Below, piece by piece: positions 21,258 to 33,249 of a stretch of 64,000 bases of DNA; position 1 is the stretch's first letter, and each line of letters opens with the position of its first letter. A model generated the notes under the pieces. It searched no databases, was not told the DNA's origin, and was given only the letters and a program-made list of their open reading frames with translations. This DNA comes from Elymus sibiricus (Eukaryota; Streptophyta; Magnoliopsida; Poales; Poaceae), in NCBI GenBank assembly GCA_039707655.1, contig CM077665.1, forward strand, positions 315,084,486 to 315,148,485, given 5' to 3'. Position numbers and translations under genes: made by a program.

Positions 21258-24200
21258 ACTCTCCTCCACTTACAAGAGATCTCGCCCCGAGATCTTAGAA
21301 TGAGAAGGGGAAGAGAATGAGCATGGGGAAGAGGAAAACTTAGCTGCTTCTTCGACAAATGAGTGAAACCAACGAATCTTGAAGGTTGCAAGAGATGATG
21401 AATGACACGAGGAGCAAGCAAGAATTCAAAGAAATTTCGGCAGCACTTCGGTAGGATAGAGGGGCAAAATTTGATAAGATGGGAAGAGCTTGAAATGAGG
21501 ACACAACACTCCGGTTCAAGAAAAGAACATGATCTTGACAAAACAATATGATGGCGAAGAGAGCAACATGACAATGCCTCCTGAACAAAAGAATAGAAAC
21601 TAGATCATTGGGAAGAAAAGAACGGATAAGAAAATGACAACTTCCATCACAATTGAATTGAAAAGCATCGTTACAAGGAAGGATTGAACGGAGTTGTTGA
21701 AAAATCAACAACGAAAGAATTATGCTTAGTGTGGGCTTATGGAAAACATCTCAAAATAATGAGGTGACGACCGGCCACAAAAGAAAACAATTGATTGGTT
21801 GGGAACAACAAGAGATGAAAACTCCTTTCGCCGAGAGGAAACATTGAGATCTTGGATCATTGATAAGCACCACAAATAGCAACAATCCTTAGGAGATGCT
21901 TTAGGTGCAATCCAATTCAAGATACTCCAAGGAAGAAAATGATGGGTTTACATATCTCATTCTTGACAAATTCTCTTCGAGACTTCTCATGAATCAAGAA
22001 TGCTATAGTACCATCTCAAAAGATAAGGAAGAAAGAATTGCACTTTGAAATGCAAGATAAGAATACTTTAGGACCCCCAACAAAATCTTGAAGAACACTT
22101 GAAAATGAAAGAAATCTTGAAGAACCTCCGGAAAGAACTCTAAAACGAAAGGATGATAGAAAGAATTGAAGGATGCAAAATGAACAAGATTGAGGTCTTT
22201 CCATGATTTAGATGAAGCTTGCGAGAGATACTTGAGAAAAACTTGGAACTCCGGAAAAGAAAAGATGAACAACTTAGAATCGAGAATTTGATATCATGAG
22301 CAAACTCAGGAAGAAGGATTGAAATCACCTTGATGAAACAAGAATAAGAATTATGTTATGCTTATCCTTCATCAAGTTGAATTGATGACAAGCAATGGAT
22401 TTAGCATAGCACTTATTCTTCTTTATAAGATTGAAGAGAGATATGAGCACAAACTTGAAGAAGTCTTGAACGAACCACCGGTGAGAATTGAAACGAATGG
22501 GAATACATGAGAATGAAGAGATCAAGATTTGCCTAATAGAAACTAAGCAAGGCGCCGGAATACTTGAGATATGAACGAAGAGACAATAATTTAGAAGAAT
22601 TTGAGAACGAAAGCTGAAAGCTGAGAACGAAGAAATCTTCTGAAATGATGGCCTTCGGAGGATCGATAAATGAAAACAACTCTGAAATGCTCCGGATAGA
22701 TATGGACGGAATTACTCATGATCTAAAACATTTGAAAGGATAGCACCAAGCTAAAACCAAGAATCTCCGAGAATGGAACAAGATTTAAGTGAAACTCTCC
22801 TTTGGTCTTCATGCTGAGAATAATGACGAGAAACACCACCAAGAATTACTGAGGCACCCCGGAATAATGAATAAGAAAAGGTTAAGGCAGCGATGAAACT
22901 GATTTAGAAGCGATCTTAGAGAAGGCATATGACCGATGGAATTCATTCTTACGTCATATATGAAAAGAACTGAGATCTCCGGGAAAGATTAGAAGAGCCA
23001 AGTAAGATCCTGGGAAAAAACCTGTGGGTTATGAGCCCACTGAAAGGAAACTCCGTTGACATGATTGCTTAGAAGGGGAGATTGCACCGGTACAAATTGA
23101 AAACTTGATGAGGTGAGAACCTCGAAATAATTTAAGAGGATCTGAATGGAAATGAAAGTCTTCTGAGATATCTTGCTACTTCGGGTCAAATAATGAGAGA
23201 TGAATAACAAGAGAGGCTTGGATAAGAACTTCCCACATGGGAGAGCATTTAGAGAATGAAAAGGATATGATGAGCACCGAAAACTTGAATTGAATCTACC
23301 AGAAAAGAAAACAAAGATGAAGGCTAAGAAATGATGAACTTGAGCACTGAGCATCTTCACAACGAATCACCGGATACATCACGGAAGAGAAGATAGCGGA
23401 AGCATCACATGAATAGAAAGGCACTTGAATGAGAATTTAATCTTTTGAAGAAAGGGCGGGAGGGTGCGGAAAAACAAAGAAAACTTGAGACAGATGAGAC
23501 GATCTCTGGAAAGAAATATGAGGATTGATCTTGCAATACTGGAGAGGGTTGAATTAACTTGATGAGAAACACACCGGTTAGGAAAGATATGAATTCACCA
23601 CTTGACATCGAAGCAACTTGAATTACCGTACTCCAAAACAACACAAAGGGTGAAGCTTGAGAATTAAGCCGGAAACAAATACATAACCCATTATGCATTC
23701 GTTGGAAGGATAATCCTAGGTAACTACTTGAATTCCCACCTAAGAATTTCCGAAGTCTTTCTTGTTTATGCGATTCGGGTTGCGGACCCAGGAACGTACC
23801 CAAGGTAATCAGCTACAACTGCACCCGCAACCTTCCACACCATAAACCAAGAAACTCCGCAAACTCGTCTACCTCAGACACTCGTAGTCACAACGATACT
23901 AAACATGGCAGTACCCTGGACGCTCTCCCCAGTACTGGGTGGCTCCAAACTTATCTCGCCACGAAAAGTATTGAAGCAATTTCGAACATCCTCCGTCCTG
24001 ACATACTAAGGAAATTGAATGATAACGATGTGCAAAAATCCCTCGGAGCTCTACTCCTCGATAACAGGAGGCACCAAGACAGAATTCCTTCACATCGGCA
24101 TCATATAGTTACCAAAATACCCGCGTGATCCTAAAAATTTTTTTTGAGCGAGAAGAGGAGTAGAATCAAAATTCCTAAGTCGAATACCTCACCAGAGCAT

Positions 24201-24330
24201 AGAAGAGGAGTAAAAGAAACCTACTCTCCGATATAACTAGACTCAAAACAGTTTTTTCACTAGACTCGACTCGGCCAAAGTTCGATCAATCAAGGGGGCT
24301 CCTAGGTCGGTACAGGCTCTGATACCAACT
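21258..24330 (-). other. LARD internal domain, non-coding
   Basis: 3.07 kb, very purine-rich on the + strand (many GAAGAA, CTTGAAGAA, GGAAAGA blocks). No frame resembles gag, protease, RT or integrase. The polypurine tract adjoins the left LTR. Such conserved non-coding cores are thought to act as packaged RNA rather than template for protein. Confidence 0.8.
24316..24327 (-). other. LARD primer binding site (initiator tRNA-Met)
   Basis: On the - strand TGGTATCAGAGC begins three bases after the 5' LTR. It is complementary to the 3' end of plant initiator methionine tRNA, the common LTR retrotransposon primer. Confidence 0.92.
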
Positions 24331-27300
24331 TGTCACGCCCAAGATGCGATCCTAGCCTTATTTTGGCACGAGGGCCTCGACAGGGATAGAAGCGCATCTC
24401 GTCGTTTTGCAAGAATGGATATCATTACAAATACATGTAAACAAGAGATGAGTATATGGAATTGGCTTACACTCGCCACAAGCTACATCACTATCACATC
24501 AATACAACAACATATCCAAACATCATACAGAAGAGCAGGGTCCGACTACGGACAAAAAAAACGAAAAAATGACATCCATCCTTGCTATCCCAGGCTGCCG
24601 CCTGGAACCCATCCTAGATCGATGAAGAAGAAGAAGAACTCCAAATCAAACAAGCATCGCGCTCACGTCAAATCATCTCATTGCCTGTACCTGCAACTAT
24701 TGTTGTAGTGATCTGTGAGCCACAGGGACTCAGCAATCTCGTTTCCAAGGGTATCAAGACTATTAAAGCTTAATGGGTGAGGTATGGTTAAGTGGTGAGG
24801 CTTCAACAAGCACTAAGCATTTATTTGAGTGGCTAACTTACGAGTACAAGAATAAAGGGGGATGATTGTCGCATAAACGGACGTGATCTAGTAATGATCT
24901 CTAAGAGATCCTGAACACCTACTTACGTCAAACATAACCCCACCGTGTTCTCTCTCGGAAAAGGACTCACGAGAAGAGACAGTCACGGTTACGCACACAG
25001 TTGGTGTATTTTATTTGAGTTTACTTCAAGTTTGCTATGACCGGGTGTTAAACAAAGTTCCCAAGTTGCCACGTAACCGCAGGCACGGCTTTCCGAAAGA
25101 TTTAACCCTGCAGGGGTGCTCCAACTCATCCATCACAAACTAACCACACGCCGCGGGAATAACCTCGACCACGAATCTCATGATCTTCCTAGGCAATTCC
25201 ACTGGAAAACCGCAACCTCGAGATAGCCCAAAGTACCAGAATTCCTCGCACAAGACGTTCGAGAAAGGTAAAACAAGTCCAGCAAAACCGCTCGGCGTGT
25301 CGACGAACCCGATAGGAGCCGCGTATCTCGTTCTCAGGACACGATGGATAAGCGACGCGTACGGTGGCCTGATAGACATCACCCAAGTTGCCCTGGGGTG
25401 GCCCCACACAGTGCTCTATTTTGGACCAACACTCATGAGGAGCACTGGCCCGAGTTGTTAATTAAAGATCCGCGGGTGCCGGCGGGTCCCTATGCATATT
25501 TATTAGTTATTAGGCAAATGTAGTACCAATGTTGGGCCTTGCCAGACAAGTTTTATCCTAAAACGAAAATCAAGGGGGTCCCCATAACAAACCCGAGCAT
25601 GTTAGGAGCGCTCAATTATGAAACATAACACCGGTACACAAGTAACTAGGGCGGCAAGAGTGGAACAAAACACCGAGCAAAAGGCCAAGCCTTCCACCCT
25701 TTACCAAGTATATATGTGCATTAAATTAAATAGCAATAATATTGTGATATATCAAAAGGACATCCATGTTGGCACATGGAAAACAATTTGCACCTGCAAC
25801 TAGCAACGCTATAAGAAGGGCAGAGCAAGCGGTAACATAGCCAAACAATGTTTGCTGGGATGTGGAGGGGTTAGAGGCTTTTCATGGCAATTTGGGAGGC
25901 TTAACATACAAGTGGTAGGTAGCGAGACAGCGATAGAAACGAGACATCTAGCATGGCAATGATAGTAATTGTATCTAGGGAAATGATCATCTTGCCTGAG
26001 ATCCCGCTTGGACGAAGAACAAATCCGTGAAGAAGACGATCCGTGAAGTAGACGAACGAATCCTCACACTCCGAACGCTTTCGAAACTCTATCGAGAAGA
26101 AGCAATCCGGAACAAACAATCAACACATGATAACACCACAACATATTCACGATATGATGCGCAAACAAATATGATGCATGTCCGGTTTAAAATATGCAAG
26201 GCATGACAATCACAACAAACAATTACTACACATTAAGTGAAGCTCAATATGCAACGAGTTGCATATTGACGAAACTCCACGTTCGAATCATTTAGTTCAC
26301 TCTCGTTTATTTGCACAACAAGTTTAAATGTTTTCAAGCATGGCAAAGGTGAAGCATAAACAACTAGATCATCTAGGTATTTTAGATGAGGCCGGAAGCA
26401 ACAAATAACAATTTCGGAAAGTCCCCATATGCAAATTAAGATTTTGGTACTGTTCTGCCTAGAACACAATTTTAGAGTTGTTAAACAGCAAAATAAATGT
26501 CACCATGTGATTCTACACATTTTTCTAGTCAAGTTTCATATGTGGATCATTTAAAACGGAGCTACGGTTATTTAGTTATGATAAAACCCATTTTAGCAAG
26601 GCATTAATTCAAATTTAACCAAACAGCAAGTTTAAATATTTTTAACATGCATGAGGGTTGGATATTGTGAGCCCAGACAAAATTCTTCACATTATTCTTA
26701 TAGGACATGTTTTTATTTGGATGCATGAATATCTAGTTATAAGCATTTTAAAACAGTGGCAAAAACTGTAATAATGCATGTACCGAAAGAAAGAGCTAAA
26801 TCACAGAGAAGGAAAAAAAACATACGCGGGCCGGACTGCAACACACTGGCCGGACTGCAACACACTGCAGCGGCCCAGGACTGGAATTGGTCCACTGAGC
26901 GATGAGTGGGTGTGTGCAAAAGAAACAGCAAAAAAAATGAGGGACCAGGGACTTGATCTCAGGACCTCCTGGACGTGAATGCACTGGCATGACCAGTTGA
27001 CCTAGCTAGGTGGTGTGCTACAAAGGCATCTCGGCCACTAATGAATCAGACGTAATAGGTGATGCCCCGCTGAGGCGAAAACAAAAAAACATGAAAAGGT
27101 GTAGCATACGGGATTTGATCCCTGGTCGTCGAAGTGCAAACAAGCTGGGCAAACCATCAGCCCCTGAAGCGATTTGTGTCAAAATGACAGCAGGGCTCTA
27201 CCTGAACCAATAGCCTGAACGAACCTGAACAAAAACTTCAGAAACCAAAAGGGGGCGTGCGGGTGTGGATGGATGTGCACAAGTTAAAAACAGTGAGTAA

Positions 27301-29119
27301 AAAGGAAATTGGGGACGTCGTGATTCGACACCATATCCCTTGGATCAGTTCAACAGGCCTTAGCCAATGCGCTGCTGCTGCTTGTTGGACAACAGGTGGG
27401 CGCTGCCCCTGATGAAGTAGAAGCTCACGCTTCTTCTCCATGCGAACAGAGCCACTGGAGGTGACGCTGACGAGCATAGCGACGGCGACGGGGGCTGTTG
27501 CGTTGCGGCGGGCATGCGAAAACAGGAAGCTGGGGGAGTGCGCGTGCATGTGGAGGCGCGTGGGGATGCATGGGTGGGGGCCAGGTAAGATGACGGGGCT
27601 CCACAGGAGCTTGTCTGGGCGTGGATGGATGGGTGCATGCGCGTGGTGCTACGGGCGAGCGGAAGCAGGGGCGCTACGAGGCTACGAGGGCGCGCGTGGG
27701 ACCAGATGCCTGCGGGTGTGCTTGTGTGGGCGAGCGCAGGCAAGTCAAGGCAAGGCACGAGCTTTAGCTCGCTGCCATGGTCGCCCAAGGCGGACGTGGC
27801 TTCGGGCGCGACCGAATCGGACGCTACAGCGACGACATCAAACGGGATAGGGTTGGGATGAGCGGCTGCTCACCGAGAGGATGCTGATGAAGTTGAACGA
27901 GGTCGGCGGTGAACAGAGACGGCAGGAGGAGGCGCTGATCGACGGAGGCGTTCGGGTGCGCGATGAAGACAGAAGCAGAGGAGGAAGACGATGTCGAAGA
28001 GGTCGATCCCGAGCTCGTGGAGACACGCCCGTAGTGGAAGGAGACGGAGAGGACCCCGGTGGACCTCTCCGCGATGGCAGAGGGTTGGAGACGCGCTGGT
28101 TCAAGCCGGGCATGAGCTTGAGCTCCGCTCGGACATGGCGTCGGCGTGCGCGAGGAGGTACCTACCTTGACGACGGAAGAGGGGGGAGAAGGAGGGAATG
28201 GGTAGAGGAGACCCCTAGGGCACCGGGGGCATGTTTTATAGGGGCTATGGGAGCTTTCCCGGCCGTCAAATCAACGAAGGCGTCAACGTGGACTCCCTGG
28301 ATGAGCTGCCGTACAGATGAAGAAGAAGAACAGAGGCTGATCGTTCATAGTGGGCTTGGTGGGCTGATCTCAACAGGTAAATGGCTTAGGTGGGCTTCTC
28401 TCTGTGTTTATTTCCTTTCCATTTCTCAGAAACAGAAAAATATTGAGGAAAATGCACAGGGGGGGTTAGGAGTGGAATTGAACATGAGAGATATTTTCCT
28501 GCACTCAGAAAAAATACAAGGGATTTGATAAAATTGGTTTCGGGATTTTTACAGACTGTAAATTCGGACAAGTTTGAATTTATTTCAAAGTTGCCTGAAT
28601 TTAAAATCTAACCAAACCAAACCCAAAATGGCTGACATTTTAGAGGGTGTCCCAACATAATAAGTATGATTTATGGACACAATAGGAACATTTATTTGAG
28701 CAATTACATTAGCTCTCAAATAATCAAAATGAATAGGGAAAGAAACAAAATTGCACTTTGAGATATTGGATCTTGGGTGAAACCAAGTTGGAGTTGGAGC
28801 ATCGGAAAAAAAAGTGGTGTAGAGCTATATATGAAAATACATCAGGTTTATGGAAGGATCAAAGAGAAGGAGTAGGAGTTGGAATCACAATATCAAGAGG
28901 AGAAAAAGATCACAACAATATGAACATGATGCATGATGCAAAAATAAACTAAAACAAACATCACATGGCATGCAAGTTTTGAAAAATGATGGCAACGGAG
29001 TGCCGATGCTATGCAGATGATGCGAATGATGCGATGACGAATGCGACAACCAAACGAATTACATGATGGCAACGGAATAAAAGGGGAATTTTCTGGAGCG
29101 TCGTTCTCGGGCTGTTACA
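24331..29119 (-). repeat. LARD 5' LTR, complete
   Basis: 4789 bp from TGTCACGCCC to GGGCTGTTACA on the + strand. No protein gene is supported. It includes an AT-rich central part (25,450-26,800), a 20-bp near-duplication (GCCGGACTGCAACACACTG, about 26829-26868) and a GC-rich end (27,440-28,300). Its end at 29119 is followed at once by an internal part of the Angela LTR. Confidence 0.88.
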
Positions 29120-30525
29120 GTATCAAACGTCACAACGTAACTGGGTGACTAAAGATGCTCTACAGGTATCTCGGAAGGTGTCTGTTGAGCTGGCATGGAT
29201 CGAGACTGGGATTTGTTACTCCGTATGACGGAGAGGTATCTCAGGGCCCACTCGGTAATACAACATCACAATAAGCCTTGCAAGCAATGTGACTAAGTGT
29301 TAGCCACGGGGTCTTGTATTACGGAACGAGTAAAGAGACTTGCCGGTAACGAGATTGAACTAGGTATAGAGATACCGACGATCGAATCTCGGGCAAGTAA
29401 CATACCGAAGAACAAAGGGAACAACATACGGGATTAACTGAATCCTTGTCATAGAGGTTCAACCGATGAAGATCTTCGTAGAATATGTAGGAACCAATAT
29501 GGGCATCCAGGTCCCGCTATTGGTTATTGACCGTAGAGGTGTCTCGGTCATGTCTACATAGTTCTCGAACCCGCAGGGTCTGCACACTTAACGTTCGGTG
29601 ACGTTTCGATAGTATTGAGTTATGTATGGTGGTCACCGAAGGTTGTTCGGAGTCCCGGATGAGATCCAGGACATCACGAGGAGCTCCGGAATGGTCCGGA
29701 GGTAAAGATTGATATATAGGAAGTCCCGTTTTGATCACCGGAAAAGTTTCGGGTACTTCAGTAGTGTACCGGGAGTGCCGGGATGGTACCGGGGGACCAT
29801 CGGGAGGGGCCTCTCGCCCCAAAGGGCCTCATGGGCTGTGGGAGGAGGTAAACCAGCCCCTAGTGGGCTGGCCGAACCCCCCCCCCCCCCCAACAAGGCC
29901 CATGCGGCTAGGGGTGGGAAAGCCCAAGTGGATTAAAGGAAAACCAAGTGGGAGAGGAATCCTACTCCTAGTAGGATTGGAGTTGGACTCCTCCACCTCC
30001 CCACTTCGGCCGACCCTAGGGGAGGATCCCTAGGGCGCCGGCCCCTCCCCTCCCTCCTATATATACTAGAGGGAGAGAGGGCCAAAGCACTTCAACCCAA
30101 AAAGGCCACGGTGCAGCCCTCTGTCTCGATAGATCGATTCCTCTAGTTTTCAGCAGCGCTTAGGCGAAGCCCTGCTGGAATAGTTCCACCACCGCCGCCG
30201 CCGCGCCGTCGCGTTGCCGGAGAACTCTTCTACCTCTCCACTCCCTCTTGCTGGATCAAGAAGGCGGAGATCGTCATCGAGCTGTACGTGTGCTGAACGC
30301 GGAGGTGCCGTCCGTTCGGCGCTAGATCGTGATTGGATCGCGAGACGGCTTGCGATTTGGATCACGAAGACGTTCGACTACATCAACCGCGTTTCTTAAC
30401 GCTTTCCGCTTAGCGATCTACAAGGGTATGTAGATCCACTCTCCCTCTCGTAGATGTTCATCACCATGGATAGATCTTGCGTGTGCGTAGAATTTTTTTT
30501 GTTTCCCATGCAACATTCCCCAACA
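29120..30525 (+). repeat. BARE/Angela 5' LTR (first 387 bp missing)
   Basis: Matches 36206-37611 base for base in length (1406 bp). It contains the TATA region CTATATATACTAGAGG near 30057-30072 and a poly-C run near 29877-29892, and ends CCCCAACA. The first five bases GTATC are the presumed LARD target site; the left copy is deleted. Confidence 0.93.
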
Positions 30526-30526
30526 G

Positions 30527-30538
30527 TGGTATCAGAGC
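30527..30538 (+). other. BARE/Angela primer binding site
   Basis: TGGTATCAGAGC one base after the 5' LTR, complementary to initiator tRNA-Met. Confidence 0.95.
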
Positions 30539-31785
30539 TAGGTCTATGTGTAGATGAGATCACGAGTAGAACACAAAGGAGTTTGTGGGCGTTGATGCTC
30601 AGATTGCTTCCTCCCTTTGTCTTTTCTTGATTCAGCGGTATTGTGGGATGAAGCGGCCCGGACCAACCTTACTCGTACGCTTACGAGAGACCGGTTCCAT
30701 CAACTGACATGTAACTTCGTTGCATAAAGATGGCTGGCGGGTGTCTGTCTCTCCTACTTTAGTTGGATCCGATTCGACAAAGGCGGTCCTTGAGAAGGTT
30801 GAATAGCAATTTGCGTATCACCGTTGTGGTTTTTGCGTAGGTAAGAATTGTTCTTGATAGATACCCGTAGCAGCCACGTAAAACATGCAACAACAATTAG
30901 AGGACGTCTAACTTGTTTTTGCAGGGTATGTTGTGATGTGATATGGCCAATTACATGATGAGATATATGTGATGTATGAGATGATCATGTATTGTATAGA
31001 ATATCACGACTTGCATGTCGATGAGTACGGCAACCGGCAGGAGCCATAGGGTTGTCTTTAATTTATTTTCGCCGTTTTTGCTTTACTTTATCGCTATGAG
31101 TTAGCAATAGTCGTAGAAGCAACAGTCGGCGCGACAACCTCATGCCGACACGTTGATGGAGATCAAGATGATGGAGATCATGGTGTCATGCCGGTGATGA
31201 TGGAGATCATGCCGGTGCTTTGGAGATGGAGATCAAAAGCACAAGTTCATGGCCATATCATGTCACTTATGATTTGCATGTGATGTTAATCCTTTTATGC
31301 ATCTTATTTTGCTTAGGACGACGGTAGCATTATAAGGTGACCCCTCACTTAAATTTCAAGATAAAATTGTCTTCTCCCCGAGTGTGCACCGTTGCGAAAG
31401 TTCGTCGTTTCGAGACACCACGTAATGATCGGGTGTGATAGACTCTACGTTCGCATACAACGGGTGCAAGCCAGTGTTGCACCTACGGAACACTCGGGTT
31501 AAACTTGACGAGCCTAGCATGTACAGACATGGCCTCGGAACACAAGAGACCGAAAGGTCGAACATGAGTCATACAGTAGATATGGTCAACATGAAGATGT
31601 TCACCATTGAAACCACCTCAACTCACGTGATGATCGGACTTGAGTTGGTGAATTTGGATCATGTGGCACTCGAATAACCAGAGGGATGTCAATATGAGTG
31701 GGAGTTTTTAAGTAATATGATTAACTAAACTCATTATCTTGAACAATAGTCTAAGTTGTCTTTGCAAAATTTATGTTGTAGATCT
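30539..31785 (+). other. BARE/Angela untranslated leader
   Basis: About 1.25 kb between primer site and gag start with no open frame of note, as is normal for BARE-type elements. A short GATGGAGATCA repeat lies at about 31156-31230. Confidence 0.8.
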
Positions 31786-33249
31786 ATGGCTCGCGCAGTA
31801 GCACCCCTGAATTTTAATGCGTTCCTAGAGAAAGCTAAGTTGAAAGATGATGGAAGTAACTTTGTGGACTGGGCCCGTAATCTAAGGATTATCCTTACGG
31901 CTTCTCAAAAGGCTTATGTCCTTGATGCACCGCTTGGTGATCCACCCGCTCCAGTTGAGTCTCCAGACATTGCGAACGCCTGGCAGGCTCGTTCTGATGA
32001 TTACTCAATGGTTCAATGTGCAATGTTGTATGGCTTAGAACCAGGACTTCAAAGACGTTTTGAACGTCATGGAGCATATGATATGTTCCAGGAGTTGAAG
32101 TTTATCTTTCAGAAGAATGCCCGGATCGAGAGGTATGAGACCTCCGATAAGTTCTATGCTTGCAAGATGGAGGAGAACGGGTCTGTCAGTGAACACATAC
32201 TCAAAATGTGTGGGTATTCCACCCGTCTGGCTGAATTGGGGATGCCCCTTCCAGCAGAGGCGATCACTGACAGAGTTCTTCAATCATTGCCACCTAGCTA
32301 CAAGAGCTTCGTGTTGAACTATAACATGCACGGGATGAACAAGTCAGTCGCCGAGCTGTTTGCGATGTTGAAAGTCGCTGAGTCTGAGATTCAGAAGTAG
32401 CATCAAGTGTTGATGGTCAATAAAACCACTAGTTTCAAGAAGAATGACAAGGGTAAGAAGGGTAACTCCAAGAAGAGTGGCAAAGCAGTTGCCCCTCCCG
32501 TGAAGAAACCCAAGGCTGGACCCAAGCCAGAAACTGAGTGCTTTCATTGTAAGGGAACTGGTCACTGGAAGCAGAACTGCCCCAAGTATTTGGCTGACAA
32601 TAAGGCGGCCAACAACAAACAAGGTATATATGATATACATGTTATTGATGTGTACCTTACCAACTCTCGTTGTAGTGCCTGGGTATTTGATACCGGTGCG
32701 GTTTCTCACATTTGTAACTCAAAACAGGAACTGCGGAATAGACGGAGGCTGGCAAAGGACGAAGTGACGATGCGCATGGGAAATGGTTCCAAGGTTGATG
32801 TGATCGCCGTCGGCACGCTCGCTCTTCGATTACCATCGGGATTAGTGATGAACCTGAATAATTGTTATTTAGTGCTTGTGTTAAGCATGAACATTATATC
32901 TGGATCTTGTTTATTGCGAGACAGTTACTCATTTAAATCAGAGAATAATGGTTGTTCTATTTATATGAGTAATATATTTTATGGTCATGCACCCAATGTG
33001 AGGGGTTTATTCTTATTGAATCTCGATAGTGATGATACACATGTTCATAACATTGATGCCAAAAGATGTAGAATTGATAATGATAATACCACTTTCTTGT
33101 GGCACCGCCGTTTAGGTCATATTGGTGTAAAACGCATGAAGAAGCTCCATGCTAATGGACTTTTGGAGTCACTTGATTTTGAATCACTTGACACATGTGA
33201 ACCATGCCTCATGGGCAAGATGACTAAACCCCGTTCTCTGGAACAATGA
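31786..33249 (+). pseudogene. BARE/Angela gag, protease and integrase N-terminus
   Basis: ATG at 31786 opens MARAVAPLNFNAFLEKAKLK, the family's gag start. TAG at 32398-32400 interrupts the frame after ESEIQK, probably a changed GAG. The same frame continues with a CCHC knuckle (CFHCKGTGHWKQNC, about 32541-32582), the protease motif AWVFDTGAVSHIC and the integrase zinc-binding part (LWHRRLGHIGVKRM ... CEPCLMGK). A one-base deletion near 33228 sends this frame to a TGA at 33247 and moves coding to the frame used from 33246. The first stop would yield a gag of about 204 residues lacking the knuckle. Confidence 0.92.

Larger units (their letters stand above)
19583..29119 (-). mobile_element. LARD-type non-autonomous LTR retrotransposon (Sukkula-like), left LTR truncated
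   Basis: Read on the - strand: 5' LTR 29119-24331 (4789 bp, TGTAACAGCC ... GGGCGTGACA), primer binding site, a 3.07-kb internal domain without gag or pol, a polypurine tract (GGAGGAGAGT), and a 3' LTR 21257-19583 lacking its outer ~3.1 kb. Very large LTRs with a non-coding ~3-kb core define the LARD group of barley and relatives. The LTR end (CGCATCTTGGGCGTGACA) closely matches what I recall of Sukkula. Overlapping LTR parts differ by about 2.4% by eye. Mobility would depend on proteins of another element. Confidence 0.85.

Noticed and set aside
26940..27190. Two tRNA B-box-like segments (GGACTTGATCTC, GGGATTTGATCCC)
   Set aside because: No matching acceptor stem, A-box or anticodon arm at proper spacing; they lie inside the LARD LTR.
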